NCBI GenBank assembly: GCA_021234155.1
Contig: JAJEKV010000004.1
Span: 11,160,109 to 11,224,108 of the forward strand
DNA: 64,000 nt
Direction: 5' to 3'
DNA from: Isoetes taiwanensis
Taxonomy: Eukaryota > Streptophyta > Lycopodiopsida > Isoetales > Isoetaceae
Shown: piece by piece, positions 20,771 through 29,466 of the stretch
Position numbering within the stretch: the first letter of the stretch is position 1
How the letters are laid out: each line of letters starts with the position of its first letter
The notes under the pieces: model-generated
What the model saw: the letters and a program-made list of their open reading frames with translations, nothing else
Told to the model about the DNA's origin: nothing
Databases searched by the model: none
Made by a program: the position numbers and the translations under genes

Positions 20771-22680
20771 TCCTAGTACATGTGCATGTGTTTTTTTGCT
20801 ATTGTAACTCAAATTCTTCGAGAGCCCGAGTAAAAAAAAAAACTTTTTGGATCTGCTCTAAATCTTCCAAGTGGCAAGGGATATCACTGTCTTCCTACTT
20901 TCAAAACCCTGAACAAGTGTGTCTACTTCGTAGAGCTCTATTTTGTGGCAATGTTGTGCATGGCATAAGGCATCTTCCAACTTACTGTTACTCGTTGTTG
21001 GATACAGGTGTCCGAGTATGTGGTGGTAGTGAACTCTACTCAAGATATTTGTATGTTTGCACCACCTCTAAATTTTGACCTTGATAAAGGAAGCTAGGCT
21101 GACTAGTAGTCTTTGCCAAGTTGACCTACATTTTAGTGTCTTGATAAAAAGTGCTCAGTGCATGCAAGCTTGTTGCATACTTGTTGGGGTGTAGCTAGCG
21201 CAGGTCTACATCATCTGCATATATTGATTACCTAATGATGCAATCAGCGAGCCATGCTTCTCCCCTCCCATGCAAGGCAAGCCATTTCTCCAGTCCAGTT
21301 GATCAATACACAGTCCAAATAGCGAGGGGAAGAGTGGACATTCTTGGCACACTCCCACACTACTAATTGATAAGGTCGTATGATGGAGGCATTCGAGATG
21401 TGACGGCTTCATACAATATATATACTGCATTTTGCAGTTCGTGTGGGATACCTAGCTGTGATAATTTGTCCCACAACTTCTCCTAGGCATAGGGTTGAAA
21501 GCCTTTGCAAAATCCTGAAGCAGCAGTATTATCCTGTCTTTTATTTATGTTGTCCTCTAGCAAGGTGTACAATGTAAAAACACAATCAATAGCAGAATGT
21601 TTGGGTCTAAAACTAGCATGCTCAAGTGCATATACTCATGTCTCCTCTGTCGTGATGTCAACTGCTATTCAAGGAGGCAAGCAGTTTTACCAAAAGGGTT
21701 GGCCATAATTGTTCGATAATTGGCAGGGCAATGTTGATCCCCTACTTTATATTGAAACTACACTACTGACGGTCCATTGTATGTGGAAGCCTTCAGGATG
21801 ACCCTAGTAAACAAACTAGTCAAGATTGGGACAATTTTAGTTCTAGCCCCCTTCAAAAGTGCTGTTGCATACCATCTAGCTCTGCTGCCTTACCATTTGC
21901 GAGCCTTTGCGAGCTATAGGTGATATCTACCTCCGTTATGATCAGCGAGGGATCTTTTTGTGCTGGGACAAGCTTCTGAATCATACATAGCAGGATCATA
22001 AAGCTATATTAGCACTCACCGATCTGAAGAATGCCAAGAGAGACTGCATAGGTTTGTATAATACTCTCTTCCAGAATGTTATGGGTGGCGGTCAATAAGG
22101 TAGAATCTTTCATTGTTGTTTACAAGGGAATGTGCCTTTTTGCCTTTGATGAAAGGTCTATATGGCTTGATTACTCGTAGAGTGGGATCTACGACCAATT
22201 TGAGCTGTCATTTTATATCTTTACATTCATCACCAAACCATTTGTTTCTGGAAAAAGTGGATGTCCATGACGGTCTACTGTTGCGTCTTCTTCCTAAACA
22301 TTTCAATGTGGAAAGCTGCAAGACACCCAATATCTCCTTTGTTAGTAGTTGGGTCCGTTATATCATAATCCAAAGGGCCTGACACTGGAGCTATATTAGC
22401 TACCAATCTACTGTCGATTAGAGGGTTTGGTAATCCAAATCTACCTCCTCATCTCTACTCTATGTGCCTGCCTGTACATGTGTGAGGAGATATAGATCTT
22501 GCTCGGCCATGAGCATGTAATCAACTATACCAAATGCCCTAATCTGGTTCTCCTGATGACAAGTGTGTGAGGAGGAAGATGGCCATTATGTGAGGCCATT
22601 GCAAATAATCAAGTCGAAGATGTTGCACATCTGAACCAATTGCCTTCCAAAGCGTGTTTGTAACCTTGTTCCCCTTAGTT
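20770..22680 (-). pseudogene. LINE (non-LTR retrotransposon) ORF2, decayed
   Basis: On the minus strand, from 22650 down: endonuclease remnants (QLVQMCNIFDLIICNGLT, then VDYMLMAEQDLYLL), a linker with RWFGDECKDIK and LVVDPTLRVIK (about 22270-22180), and RT blocks ANGKAAELDGM, FRPKHSAIDCVFTLYTLLE, EKLWDKLSQLGIPHELQNA, VGVCQECPLFPSLFGLCIDQ and YADD with DVDL (about 21215-21200), followed by ALSTFYQDTKM. Numerous frameshifts and stops separate these. The 12-kb LTR element begins at 22683, so its insertion abuts this LINE. The downstream C-terminal half is not clearly preserved past 20900. Confidence 0.85.
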
Positions 22681-22682
22681 AC
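22678..22682 (+). repeat. Target-site duplication GTTAC, left copy
   Basis: GTTAC precedes the LTR start TGTGACG; the same five bases follow the other LTR at 34748-34752. Confidence 0.9.
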
Positions 22683-24266
22683 TGTGACGTTCCAAGTATT
22701 TATACGATATACGTATAAATATATTGACACATCACCTAGTATAGGTACGCCACCTAGGGTATGATAACCTAGGGGGGGTTGGCCACAATGGATTTAATTA
22801 GCTATGTTAGCCAAATTATTAAGGATAATTATCTAAAGACATGTGATTAAGTCAATCCATAGTAGGAAGGCGCCATTTGGCATCACCCGGGTTGCCACCA
22901 TGAGGGTTGCTAAACTAGGCCACCAAAGGGCAGCGCCATCCTCATACCAGGCCAATTCCGACCCAGCAAGGAGCCAGGAGCAGCTGAGCGCTCAGGAAAC
23001 CGTTGCTGTTCGTCCGCAAATCGCCAAACACCCTTTCGCTGTTGCTGTTACCCCAGTACAGACCCATGGAAGCACCCCTTGACAACGGGTCCAGCCGAAA
23101 CTCTGGTTAGTGGTAGTTAATTTGCAAATTGTAGAATATCTCTCTAGGATTCTTTTCTGGATGGTTTTGGGTGAGACTAACCCTTCTTTGGTAATTAGGA
23201 ATACTTTTCAATTATGAATGATGCTCTGTTATGGGATGGTCGATGTCTCTATGAGTCAGTTTAGTCGCTCCAGTAAACAGGGATTAAAGGGGGGGTAGAG
23301 GCCTCTGAGCTTGGGTATAGAATGATCCTAGTACTTCCTTTAACACCCTGGTAGTTTTGGCCTGTGCGCAAGAGCCCACCGGGTCATAGACGCTATGGTC
23401 TGGCTTAGCACCAGACAAGGGACACAGTGGTGAAGTAGGGGGTGGGGTCTTGCACGAGCATAAAAGGCTCCTGAGACTCCTACAGTGGGCTAGGCCTGAT
23501 AGCCGGTCACGTGGAGGGCCGGGTATGGGTCTGACACTCCCTGGGTGTAGTGGTGTGACCCGTATGGGGCACCATGCGCTTTGAGTAGAATTAGGGTGAG
23601 TAAGTCGGGTATGGATGCGGGGGTCGCTGATGTGGCACGTATTCTCTAGCTCACCCACAACACCTCTGTGATCCTGGAAGGGGACGCCTCCCCGACCTGC
23701 CTCATCGGACCAGGTGTCATGAACCTGGAGTAGACTCAAAGGGTGATCCCTGGAGTCTGCGTCTCCGGAAGGCTATAGCGAAGCCATAGCGTGAATCGAC
23801 CCATCTGCAAAGTGTGCACAGGAGGGGCGGATGGAGTGGACAACCCTAGCCGATGTTCTATGCCAGCCAACGCCATGCCAAGATTCGGTCTGCTGATCTC
23901 CTGAGACCCAGCCGTCAGTCGCTCCCCACTAGAGTCTGAGCCGGGGTAGAACCTGGGCTTTTGGGTGTTTTCTTAGTTAGATGCATATTCTGTGTTGTTA
24001 GTATTTGGATGGATGCGCCACCCTTCGTGGTGGCCACTTATATATAATTTATGCTGTGTGCTAACCCTTGTATTCATGCTTCCGCGACGTAGGCGCCCAT
24101 CGAAGGCGTGCGCCGAATGACCCCTCCGTGTCCTTCACCTGAGCGTCTCTACGTGGACGGCCCGGGTTAGATGGAGGGCCCTGCTCGTGGCGCGATGGTC
24201 GCCATGGGAGGGGAAAGTCCCCGTATGTATACGGCCAGGGGTCGTATATATTCTGGGAGCGTCACA
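22683..24266 (+). repeat. 5' LTR (1584 bp)
   Basis: Direct repeat of 33167-34747, with terminal TGTGACG...CGTCACA. TATATATAATTT at about 24039-24050 is a plausible TATA box, giving a start near 24075 and a leader that includes the ATG at 24171. Long stretches match the other LTR exactly, but short clusters of substitutions and 1-3 bp indels occur, e.g. around 22970-23060 and 23700-23765. Confidence 0.97.
24037..24050 (+). promoter_or_regulatory. Likely LTR TATA box
   Basis: CTTATATATAATTT lies about 120 bp before the first ATG of ORF1. The same motif is present in the 3' LTR at about 34518-34531. Confidence 0.5.
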
Positions 24267-24875
24267 GTGGCATCACAGGGGTCGTATCTCGAGGAAGGGC
24301 ATACCGAGGAGGAAGACATCAGGACGGAGGCCGACCGTGTCAGAGGTTTGGCCAGGGAGGATGACCACCGGGAAATAGAGCGGGCTGATACGGCCGCTCG
24401 AGGAAGGGAATACCGATATCTCTTGGATGGCTTTGCCGTCATAGATGGTAGAGCAATAGAGGTTCCCCCATACCGTTGGCACGAGGACTCCAGCAGTTTT
24501 ATATGGGGAGAAATCCCCGATATCAGCATAGACTATCTGACAACCATTCAGATAGATATGGGTCTGCGGCCTCAGCGGTACCAGGCTGAGCTTCTTCGCC
24601 GAAGCGCAGCCCAACATTTTGCTCAGATCCAGGAAGATCTGAGGAGAGCCCGGGAGGAACGGGAGAAGCTTGAACAGGAGGAGAGGGATCGGCGGGACCA
24701 GCTGAACCCGCAGGATGGAGGGGCAACTGGGAGTGGGTCGGGCCCAAACCCGACAGAACATGTGACCATTAAGCACCGGAGGAAGGGTTTAGCCCGAAAG
24801 ACCGGCAGTCAATACAAGGAGAAACTAAAGACTGTCGGAGCTTTTGGCAAGAATACCAGCTCCAGTCGGAGATAG
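24171..24875 (+). CDS. ORF1 N-terminal part, unknown protein, starts inside the LTR
   Basis: A 234-codon frame opens with ATG at 24171 in the LTR, passes the LTR end and primer site, and ends with TAG at 24873-24875. No family is recognised. Visible features: an acidic start after the LTR (YLEEGHTEEEDIRTEAD), a central tract YRYLLDGFAVIDGRAIEV, a predicted coiled coil about residues 145-185 (QIQEDLRRAREEREKLEQEE), a Gly/Ser linker (GGATGSGSG) and a basic end (KHRRKGLARKTGSQYKEK). The next codons after the TAG stay in the same frame and lead straight into the histone H3 domain, so the intact ancestor was probably one ORF1-H3 fusion of about 363 residues. Coiled coil plus basic tail would suit a particle- or chromatin-binding protein; function unknown. 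Confidence 0.75.
   Translation: MEGPARGAMVAMGGESPRMYTARGRIYSGSVTVASQGSYLEEGHTEEEDIRTEADRVRGLAREDDHREIERADTAARGREYRYLLDGFAVIDGRAIEVPPYRWHEDSSSFIWGEIPDISIDYLTTIQIDMGLRPQRYQAELLRRSAAQHFAQIQEDLRRAREEREKLEQEERDRRDQLNPQDGGATGSGSGPNPTEHVTIKHRRKGLARKTGSQYKEKLKTVGAFGKNTSSSRR
24267..24281 (+). other. Primer-binding site
   Basis: TGGCATCACAGGGG starts one base after the LTR end and resembles the initiator-Met tRNA complement TGGTATCAGAGC used by most plant Ty3/gypsy elements, with mismatches. It lies inside the ORF1 reading frame. Confidence 0.6.
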
Positions 24876-25262
24876 CAGCGGGTGGATAGCTCCCGACCGG
24901 CTGTTGGGGCTAAGACGGTGCCAGCGCCGAAGGGGCCACCTACCAAACCCGCCCCACAGAGGAAGCCCCACAGGTTTCGCCCCGGCACTGTTGCTTTACG
25001 GGAGATCCGAAAATTTCAGAAGTCAACCCAACTTCTGATACGGAAGCTTCCCTTCCAAAGGCTGGTACGAGAGATTGCGCAGGAATTCAAAACCGACCTC
25101 CGTTTCCAGACCTTTGCAATTTTGGCACTCCAAGAGGCTGCTGAAGCCTACTTGGTGGCACTTTTCGGTGACGCCAATCTTTGCGCGATCCACGCAAAGA
25201 GGGTAACCATAATGCCTAAGGATTTAGCCCTCGCCCGCAGGATTCGGGGGGAGCATCCTTAG
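24876..25262 (+). CDS. Histone H3 domain inside the retrotransposon (C-terminal part of ORF1)
   Basis: From about 24960 to 25259 the frame is a nearly full H3 core without gaps: [96 protein letters not shown]. By eye about 14 of 99 core positions differ from canonical plant H3. Loop 1 has canonical length, so it is not a typical CENH3. The tail ([20 protein letters not shown]) replaces the ARTKQTARKS region, so the K4, K9 and K27 contexts are gone and K36 is Arg. F41 is H3.1-like and L90 H3.3-like, while position 87 is Phe. There is no ATG before the core, so translation needs ORF1 upstream, across the TAG at 24873. No intron interrupts it, which suits capture from an mRNA. Protein-level constraint is suggested because the core has no stop or frameshift while pol is broken. 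Confidence 0.95.
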   Translation, partial: QRVDSSRPAVGAKTVPAPKGPPTKPAPQRKPHRFRPGTVALREIRKFQKSTQLLIRKLPFQRLVREIAQEFKTDLRFQTFAILALQEAAEAYLVALFGDANLCAIHAKRVTIMPKDLALARRIRGEHP

Positions 25263-25269
25263 CATATTT

Positions 25270-25283
25270 TGCGGGGCTCCGCA
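25270..25283 (+). terminator. Short stem-loop just after the H3 stop codon
   Basis: TGCGG-GGCT-CCGCA forms a 5-bp stem with a 4-base loop, 7 bases after the TAG at 25260-25262. It resembles the position, not the consensus sequence, of the 3' stem-loop of replication-dependent histone mRNAs. TTTAATAAAAAC at about 25306-25317 may act as a polyadenylation signal instead. Confidence 0.35.
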
Positions 25284-25372
25284 TTGTAAATATTTTTTTG
25301 GTATTTAATAAAAACTTTTTATTTTGTATTTAAAAAAACTTATTTATTTTGTGTTAGTTATGAAAAAAATGC

Positions 25373-25452
25373 TGACGTCAGCCTAAATAAAAAGGAGTTA
25401 AAAGGACTTTTAAAGTTCATTTCAAATTGTTTCTCTTCCTCTCTCCTCCCTT
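25373..25452 (+). promoter_or_regulatory. Internal plant-type promoter for ORF2
   Basis: TGACGTCA (25373-25380) is a palindromic bZIP site related to the ACGTCA hexamer of plant histone promoters. CTAAATAAAA (25383-25392) is a TATA-like box, and TTTCTCTTCCTCTCTCCTCC (25430-25449) is a pyrimidine patch as found near plant start sites. The ATG of ORF2 follows at 25461 in a good context (GTGCCATGG). Together they suggest ORF2 has its own transcript; no expression data are available. Confidence 0.5.
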
Positions 25453-25460
25453 CTGGTGCC

Positions 25461-26861
25461 ATGGCCGCCGCTGACCTTGTCGCCTGGTACCATGACGGAG
25501 AGCAATGGGATCCGCAAGCCCCTTTCGACCTGCTGTGGCCTTTGTTATGCCAGCGCCTAGATCTCCTTGCCAACATGCACAGACACCCAGATTACGCCGG
25601 ATTTTTGGATTTCTACAGGGAGGACATGCTCCCTCTGTGTATTCCTCTTGGGGATCCTCCCCAACTGTATCTGGAGCGGGAGGTAGTCCGAGAGATGCTC
25701 GGGGGAGATACTCATGCATATGATGTCCTGAAGGGAAAGCTCCGGTGGGGCAAACACCTGCCCGTGGTGCAACATCAGGGGCGGCAATACCTTGAGGTTG
25801 CCTTCGCCCTAGCCATCCTCATGGACCAATACGTCGAGGATGAAACCTTGCCTGTAGAGAAAGGCAAATTGCCTGAGTCTTCCGAGGAGGGGGAAGACGA
25901 ACACATAGGCATGGGCGACTTCGCCCGTTGGAAGCAGTTGGCGGAAGAGCTGCCACCACGCCGTGAGCAAGCTATAGGCTTGTCAGGGCTGGATGCCCTT
26001 CCAGTTATTTATCACCAAGGGCAAGAATATCTTCTCTTGGATGATATTATCTGGACTTATCACATGGTGGCTGGATTTAGGCGCAAGCGTAAAGACCACG
26101 TATTATATGAGCTTGCAGAGTATTGTATGGATGACTTCATCGACTTCACTTCTATTGAGCTACCTTCGGAGGTGCAGCAGCTGCTCCAGTTCCGCCAGGA
26201 GACTATCGAACCCGCCGAGACATTGCTACGGCTTCGGGACTTCGTGATGCAGGAGCCAGCCTCTCAGCCCTCACCAGATGCCTTCACGGCTATGGGACCG
26301 CACGTCCCAAATATTAATATGGTTGAGGTTCCCTCAGGTTCAGATGACGAGGGAGAGGATTTATATCATAACCCTGCTCATGTGAAGGAGGAGCAGCAAG
26401 AACTTAAGGAAGAGGAGGTTTTCATGGATTTGGATAAGGAGGTGGCCACATCAGAGACCCCGCAAGGGAAGGTATCGGGCAACCACCTTACCCGTTTCTT
26501 TTTGTCAGCCTTTCGACAGGGGCAAGTCCTTTTTATAGCCCGGGATTTAGGGCCGGAGGCTGAAGCTTCATGGTGGGCCCTCCGTGCTCTCTCTACACTG
26601 GCCGGCCACAAGAAGCTCCCCTATCGTACGTTTACTTATGTACTCGTGCGACGGGATCTTGCCCTGACGGCCTTGGATCAGGATATTGCACCCTGGATGA
26701 GCATGAAGCTCCTCACGGCAGCCCCATTGGCCGTTGCCTATCCACCAGAGGTTGCATCTCTTGCGGCTGCCACAGTAGACCCCGGGGTGACTCTGCTGCG
26801 ACACCGACCGCCTCCACCACCTCCTAAGCCTACGGATGAAGAGGGAGGACCTAGCTCTTAA
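25461..26861 (+). CDS. ORF2, 466-aa protein of unknown function
   Basis: A single intact frame from ATG to TAA, the longest ORF in the window. No family is recognised. A motif LPV(V/I)xHQGxxYL occurs at residues 100-111 and again at 180-191, exactly 80 apart, suggesting two tandem copies of a domain of about 80 residues. Residues 135-147 and 291-327 are strongly acidic (SSEEGEDEH, SGSDDEGED, VKEEQQELKEEE), as in histone chaperones and other histone-binding proteins. The C-terminal part has a predicted helical segment (SWWALRALSTLAGHKKLPYR) and ends with a proline run (RPPPPPPKP). The frame is intact although pol is ruined. It may act with the H3 domain, be an envelope-independent accessory protein, or be a captured host gene; these cannot be told apart here. 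Confidence 0.75.
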   Translation: MAAADLVAWYHDGEQWDPQAPFDLLWPLLCQRLDLLANMHRHPDYAGFLDFYREDMLPLCIPLGDPPQLYLEREVVREMLGGDTHAYDVLKGKLRWGKHLPVVQHQGRQYLEVAFALAILMDQYVEDETLPVEKGKLPESSEEGEDEHIGMGDFARWKQLAEELPPRREQAIGLSGLDALPVIYHQGQEYLLLDDIIWTYHMVAGFRRKRKDHVLYELAEYCMDDFIDFTSIELPSEVQQLLQFRQETIEPAETLLRLRDFVMQEPASQPSPDAFTAMGPHVPNINMVEVPSGSDDEGEDLYHNPAHVKEEQQELKEEEVFMDLDKEVATSETPQGKVSGNHLTRFFLSAFRQGQVLFIARDLGPEAEASWWALRALSTLAGHKKLPYRTFTYVLVRRDLALTALDQDIAPWMSMKLLTAAPLAVAYPPEVASLAAATVDPGVTLLRHRPPPPPPKPTDEEGGPSS

Positions 26862-27085
26862 ATTAATTGTACTACGCATTTTTGTGTTGCGTATGATTGT
26901 GGAATTTTGGGTTGGCAAATTCTTTAGCCGCTTTATAATATGATACATCTTTCTTTTCATCGATTGAAATTACTATCTTTATGAATACAATTGAAAAATA
27001 TTCCTTCTATCATGTGTTTTGCTGCTTATTCGAGTTGGTCTATAACAAAACTATCCAACCCTCTATATTCATTTCAATTGTCTTG
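26862..27085 (+). other. AT-rich spacer between ORF2 and ORF3
   Basis: No coding potential. It ends in TTCAATTGTCTTGCAG (27071-27086), a good splice acceptor just before the ORF3 frame, so ORF3 may be reached by splicing. Confidence 0.5.
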
Positions 27086-27087
27086 CA

Positions 27088-27471
27088 GAAGAGACCCTTT
27101 GGGAATATGAGGAGAGGATTACAGACATGATAAGGAGGGATGATCCCGGGCCGCCAGAGCAGGACTATGGCCAGAGATATGGCGAATATCCCGAATGGGA
27201 TGAAGGCTATGAGATGGAACCCCCGCCACCAGGAGAACCCTATGATGCTAAAAAAGGGTTGGAAATAGTTAACATCCTTAGGGACAGAGCTTTTGAGGAT
27301 CTGAAGCTGACCCTGTGCCGTACCTGGGACTATTGGAGCATGAGCAGGCACGAGGCTTTCGAGGACGCCAATGACCACCTGTGGCAACTCTTCTATGCTT
27401 TGCGAAGGCTTTTCAATCTTCTCATTGTTAGCCCAACATGGGAATACCAACCAGTGATTGTCCAAGCCTAG
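27088..27471 (+). CDS. ORF3, short acidic protein of unknown function
   Basis: The frame is open from the putative acceptor at 27086 (EETLWEYEERITDMIRRDDP), with the first ATG at 27118 (M of DMIRR), to TAG at 27469-27471. The N-terminal half is acidic and rich in Pro/Tyr (GEYPEWDEGYEMEPPPPGE). The C-terminal half is predicted helical (EIVNILRDRAFEDLKL, HEAFEDANDHLWQLFYALRR). The TW...LWQLFY stretch resembles the duplicated gene fragment at 17283-17466. No known domain. Probably an accessory ORF or the last exon of ORF2. Confidence 0.6.
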   Translation, partial: EETLWEYEERITDMIRRDDPGPPEQDYGQRYGEYPEWDEGYEMEPPPPGEPYDAKKGLEIVNILRDRAFEDLKLTLCRTWDYWSMSRHEAFEDANDHLWQLFYALRRLFNLLIVSPTWEYQPVIVQA

Positions 27472-27764
27472 GCACGCTACAAGCTCGTTAGGGCTGTGCG
27501 TGAGAGTGTTCGCTATTCAATTCTGTACCCCTTTGCGAACCCCTAGGCCGGATCTTTCTAGTTCGTTTTTTTTATGCTGTCTGTAAGTTCACTCTAAGTT
27601 CCAGTTGTATCATGTTATCTTTGTATAATACTCCTGTACCAACTTTTGGTGTGAAACTGTAATAGAAAAAGTTTTTTTCCCTTTGAGTTCTCTCTCTACC
27701 CCTTTGTTCGACATGATACAATTTGTAAGAATTTATCTGTTATAGATATGCTTATACCTTTCTC
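27472..27764 (+). other. Spacer between ORF3 and gag
   Basis: AT-rich and non-coding. TTTGTATAATACTCC at about 27620-27634 and the pyrimidine-rich 27671-27712 stretch could form a second internal promoter or a 3' end region before gag. Confidence 0.4.
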
Positions 27765-28811
27765 ATGCTCGATTTAGACGGTGCCCGTAACGCCGCTTGG
27801 CAGACACCCTCCAACGCCAGTAGGCTGACTCCTGAACAGGAACTGATGATAATGAAGAGGCAGTTAGGCGAATTACAGGCCTATGTATTGCATGCCAACC
27901 CACCGCAACAAACCCAGGAAGATGGACCGGAGTTACCTCCGCTACCACCGAGTCCACCTGCACAACAGCCATCTCCCCCTGGAGCTAGTCCTGTACCTGC
28001 ACCGAGGAGGCCTCATGCTAAGCGTTACCGAAGTTCCTCTAAGGATAGCGCCACTTCTTCACGCTCAACCACTTCGGTGTCTTCTGATTCATCGGTATCA
28101 GCTGGTGACCATACAAAGTGCCGGGATAAGGAGTACCGTAAGACGGTTGATACCGCCATAACTAGCATATGGAAGAATAGGAAATTGGCCCAGTTTGATG
28201 GGAAATCCAGAGGCGGACTGAATGCAGAGTCCTGGTTGGACGAAATGAAGGAGTTCGGGAAGTCCTATGGCATGACGGAAAAGGATACAGGAAAGGTTGC
28301 CACCACCAACCTCACAGGAGCTGCCCGTATTTGGTGGAAGGGTTATGCCAGGGCTAAGCATCTGGACAGGAGCAGATGCAACTTCAGGAAGTTTGCCAAG
28401 GCATTCAAGTCGCATTATGTGCCTCGTGCGCACAAATGCCAGCAGATTCAGACCTTCTATAGGTTGGAGCAGAAGGGTATGTCGGTCCAGGCTTACACTG
28501 ATGAATTTATGCGCTTGAGGCTGTATGTTCCAGGAATGAATGAAAAGAGAGCCGTAGAGGGTTATATTGAAGGGTTGGCCCCATCAATTAAACGGATGGT
28601 TAAAGCCATAGACCCAAAATCAGTTGCGGAGGCCGAGGCTAAGGCATTGAGCCTCGAGGAGGACACACCAAGAAATCAGTATCCGCGTCCTACTCCTTAT
28701 TCGCAGCCCCGGCCAGCCACACCATACAAGCCCCGTTCGCCAAGTCCGGGCCCTTCTCAACAGAACTCGTATAGCCGGCCGGAAAAGAAAGTTACTTTTC
28801 AAAGACGGTGA
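27765..28811 (+). CDS. gag: gag capsid protein of the 12-kb chromovirus
   Basis: 348 codons, intact from ATG to TGA. The start is a disordered Pro/Ser-rich region (PPLPPSPPAQQPSPPG, then serine runs to about residue 120). The capsid domain spans about residues 140-290, with LAQFDGKSRGGLNAESWLDE, LTGAARIWWKGYARAK, FRKFAKAFKSHYVP and LEQKGMSVQAYTDEFMRLR, the standard retrotransposon gag order. It ends in a Pro/Arg-rich tail. The zinc knuckle is not in this frame; remains of it (RRDKACYRC, then a disrupted GH part) follow at 28890-28945. Confidence 0.92.
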   Translation: MLDLDGARNAAWQTPSNASRLTPEQELMIMKRQLGELQAYVLHANPPQQTQEDGPELPPLPPSPPAQQPSPPGASPVPAPRRPHAKRYRSSSKDSATSSRSTTSVSSDSSVSAGDHTKCRDKEYRKTVDTAITSIWKNRKLAQFDGKSRGGLNAESWLDEMKEFGKSYGMTEKDTGKVATTNLTGAARIWWKGYARAKHLDRSRCNFRKFAKAFKSHYVPRAHKCQQIQTFYRLEQKGMSVQAYTDEFMRLRLYVPGMNEKRAVEGYIEGLAPSIKRMVKAIDPKSVAEAEAKALSLEEDTPRNQYPRPTPYSQPRPATPYKPRSPSPGPSQQNSYSRPEKKVTFQRR

Positions 28812-29463
28812 CAAACGAGCAATGTCAAAGAAGGGAAGTACGAAACCTCTTACAGTCTATTCCTAAGGAGGTCCGAGAACAGCTCCGTAGGGATAAGGCA
28901 TGTTACAGGTGTGTATGAACGGGCATTTTATGCAATAACTTGTCCTTATGTTACGCAGACGCCTACCGGCCATGGCCGACCTCGATTGGGACGAGCTGGA
29001 GACAACCCTACCACATTTCGACGACCAGGCTCCCCGAAAGTATATTCATGGTGCGCCTCATATTCTTGCAGCTATAGAAACCGGCAATGCCGAAGTCACT
29101 TCTTTGTCATTTCCACCATAGGTCAAGTAGACGGTAAGCCTTTCAGAATTCTTATGGATACGGGGAAGTACCCATAATTTTGCTTCCCTAGAATGGCTCA
29201 GGTCTTACATTTTGAAACATTAAGGTCTCGACCAAGGCCTGTCACTCTAGCCGATTGGTAAGGTCGGGCATACTCATGGCCGACGCATCAATCTTAAGAT
29301 CACGATTTGCCGGGTGCACACGGGTGGCTTTGGGTGCCGAGTTGATGGACATTGGTAAATATGACCTCATTGTTGGTATGGAATTCTTGGCATCCATAAA
29401 AAGCCAACATAGATCTGCGAAAAGAGGGAAGTTACCTTCGACGCAAGAGCGACCAATGGAGCC
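28812..29463 (+). pseudogene. Nucleocapsid and protease region, frameshifted
   Basis: REQLRRDKACYRC near 28875-28912 marks a zinc knuckle cut by a frameshift at 28913. Protease pieces follow: FFVISTIGQVDGKPFRILMD with TG (active-site DTG, about 29101-29166), then after another frame break YDLIVGMEFLASIK (29362-29400). Several indels mean neither domain can be made. Confidence 0.8.
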
Positions 29464-29466
29464 GCG

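Noticed and set aside
23284-23739. ORF of 151 codons on the minus strand in the 5' LTR
   Set aside because: Broken in the sister LTR by indels and without known motifs; a chance frame in GC-richer DNA.
24960-25259. Host CENH3 gene or stand-alone histone gene
   Set aside because: It has no start codon, lies between a matched LTR pair, shares frame with ORF1, and has canonical loop 1 length; it is part of the element rather than a separate host gene.
25461-26861. Envelope-like ORF
   Set aside because: It lies before gag, not after pol, and shows no signal peptide or membrane segment.
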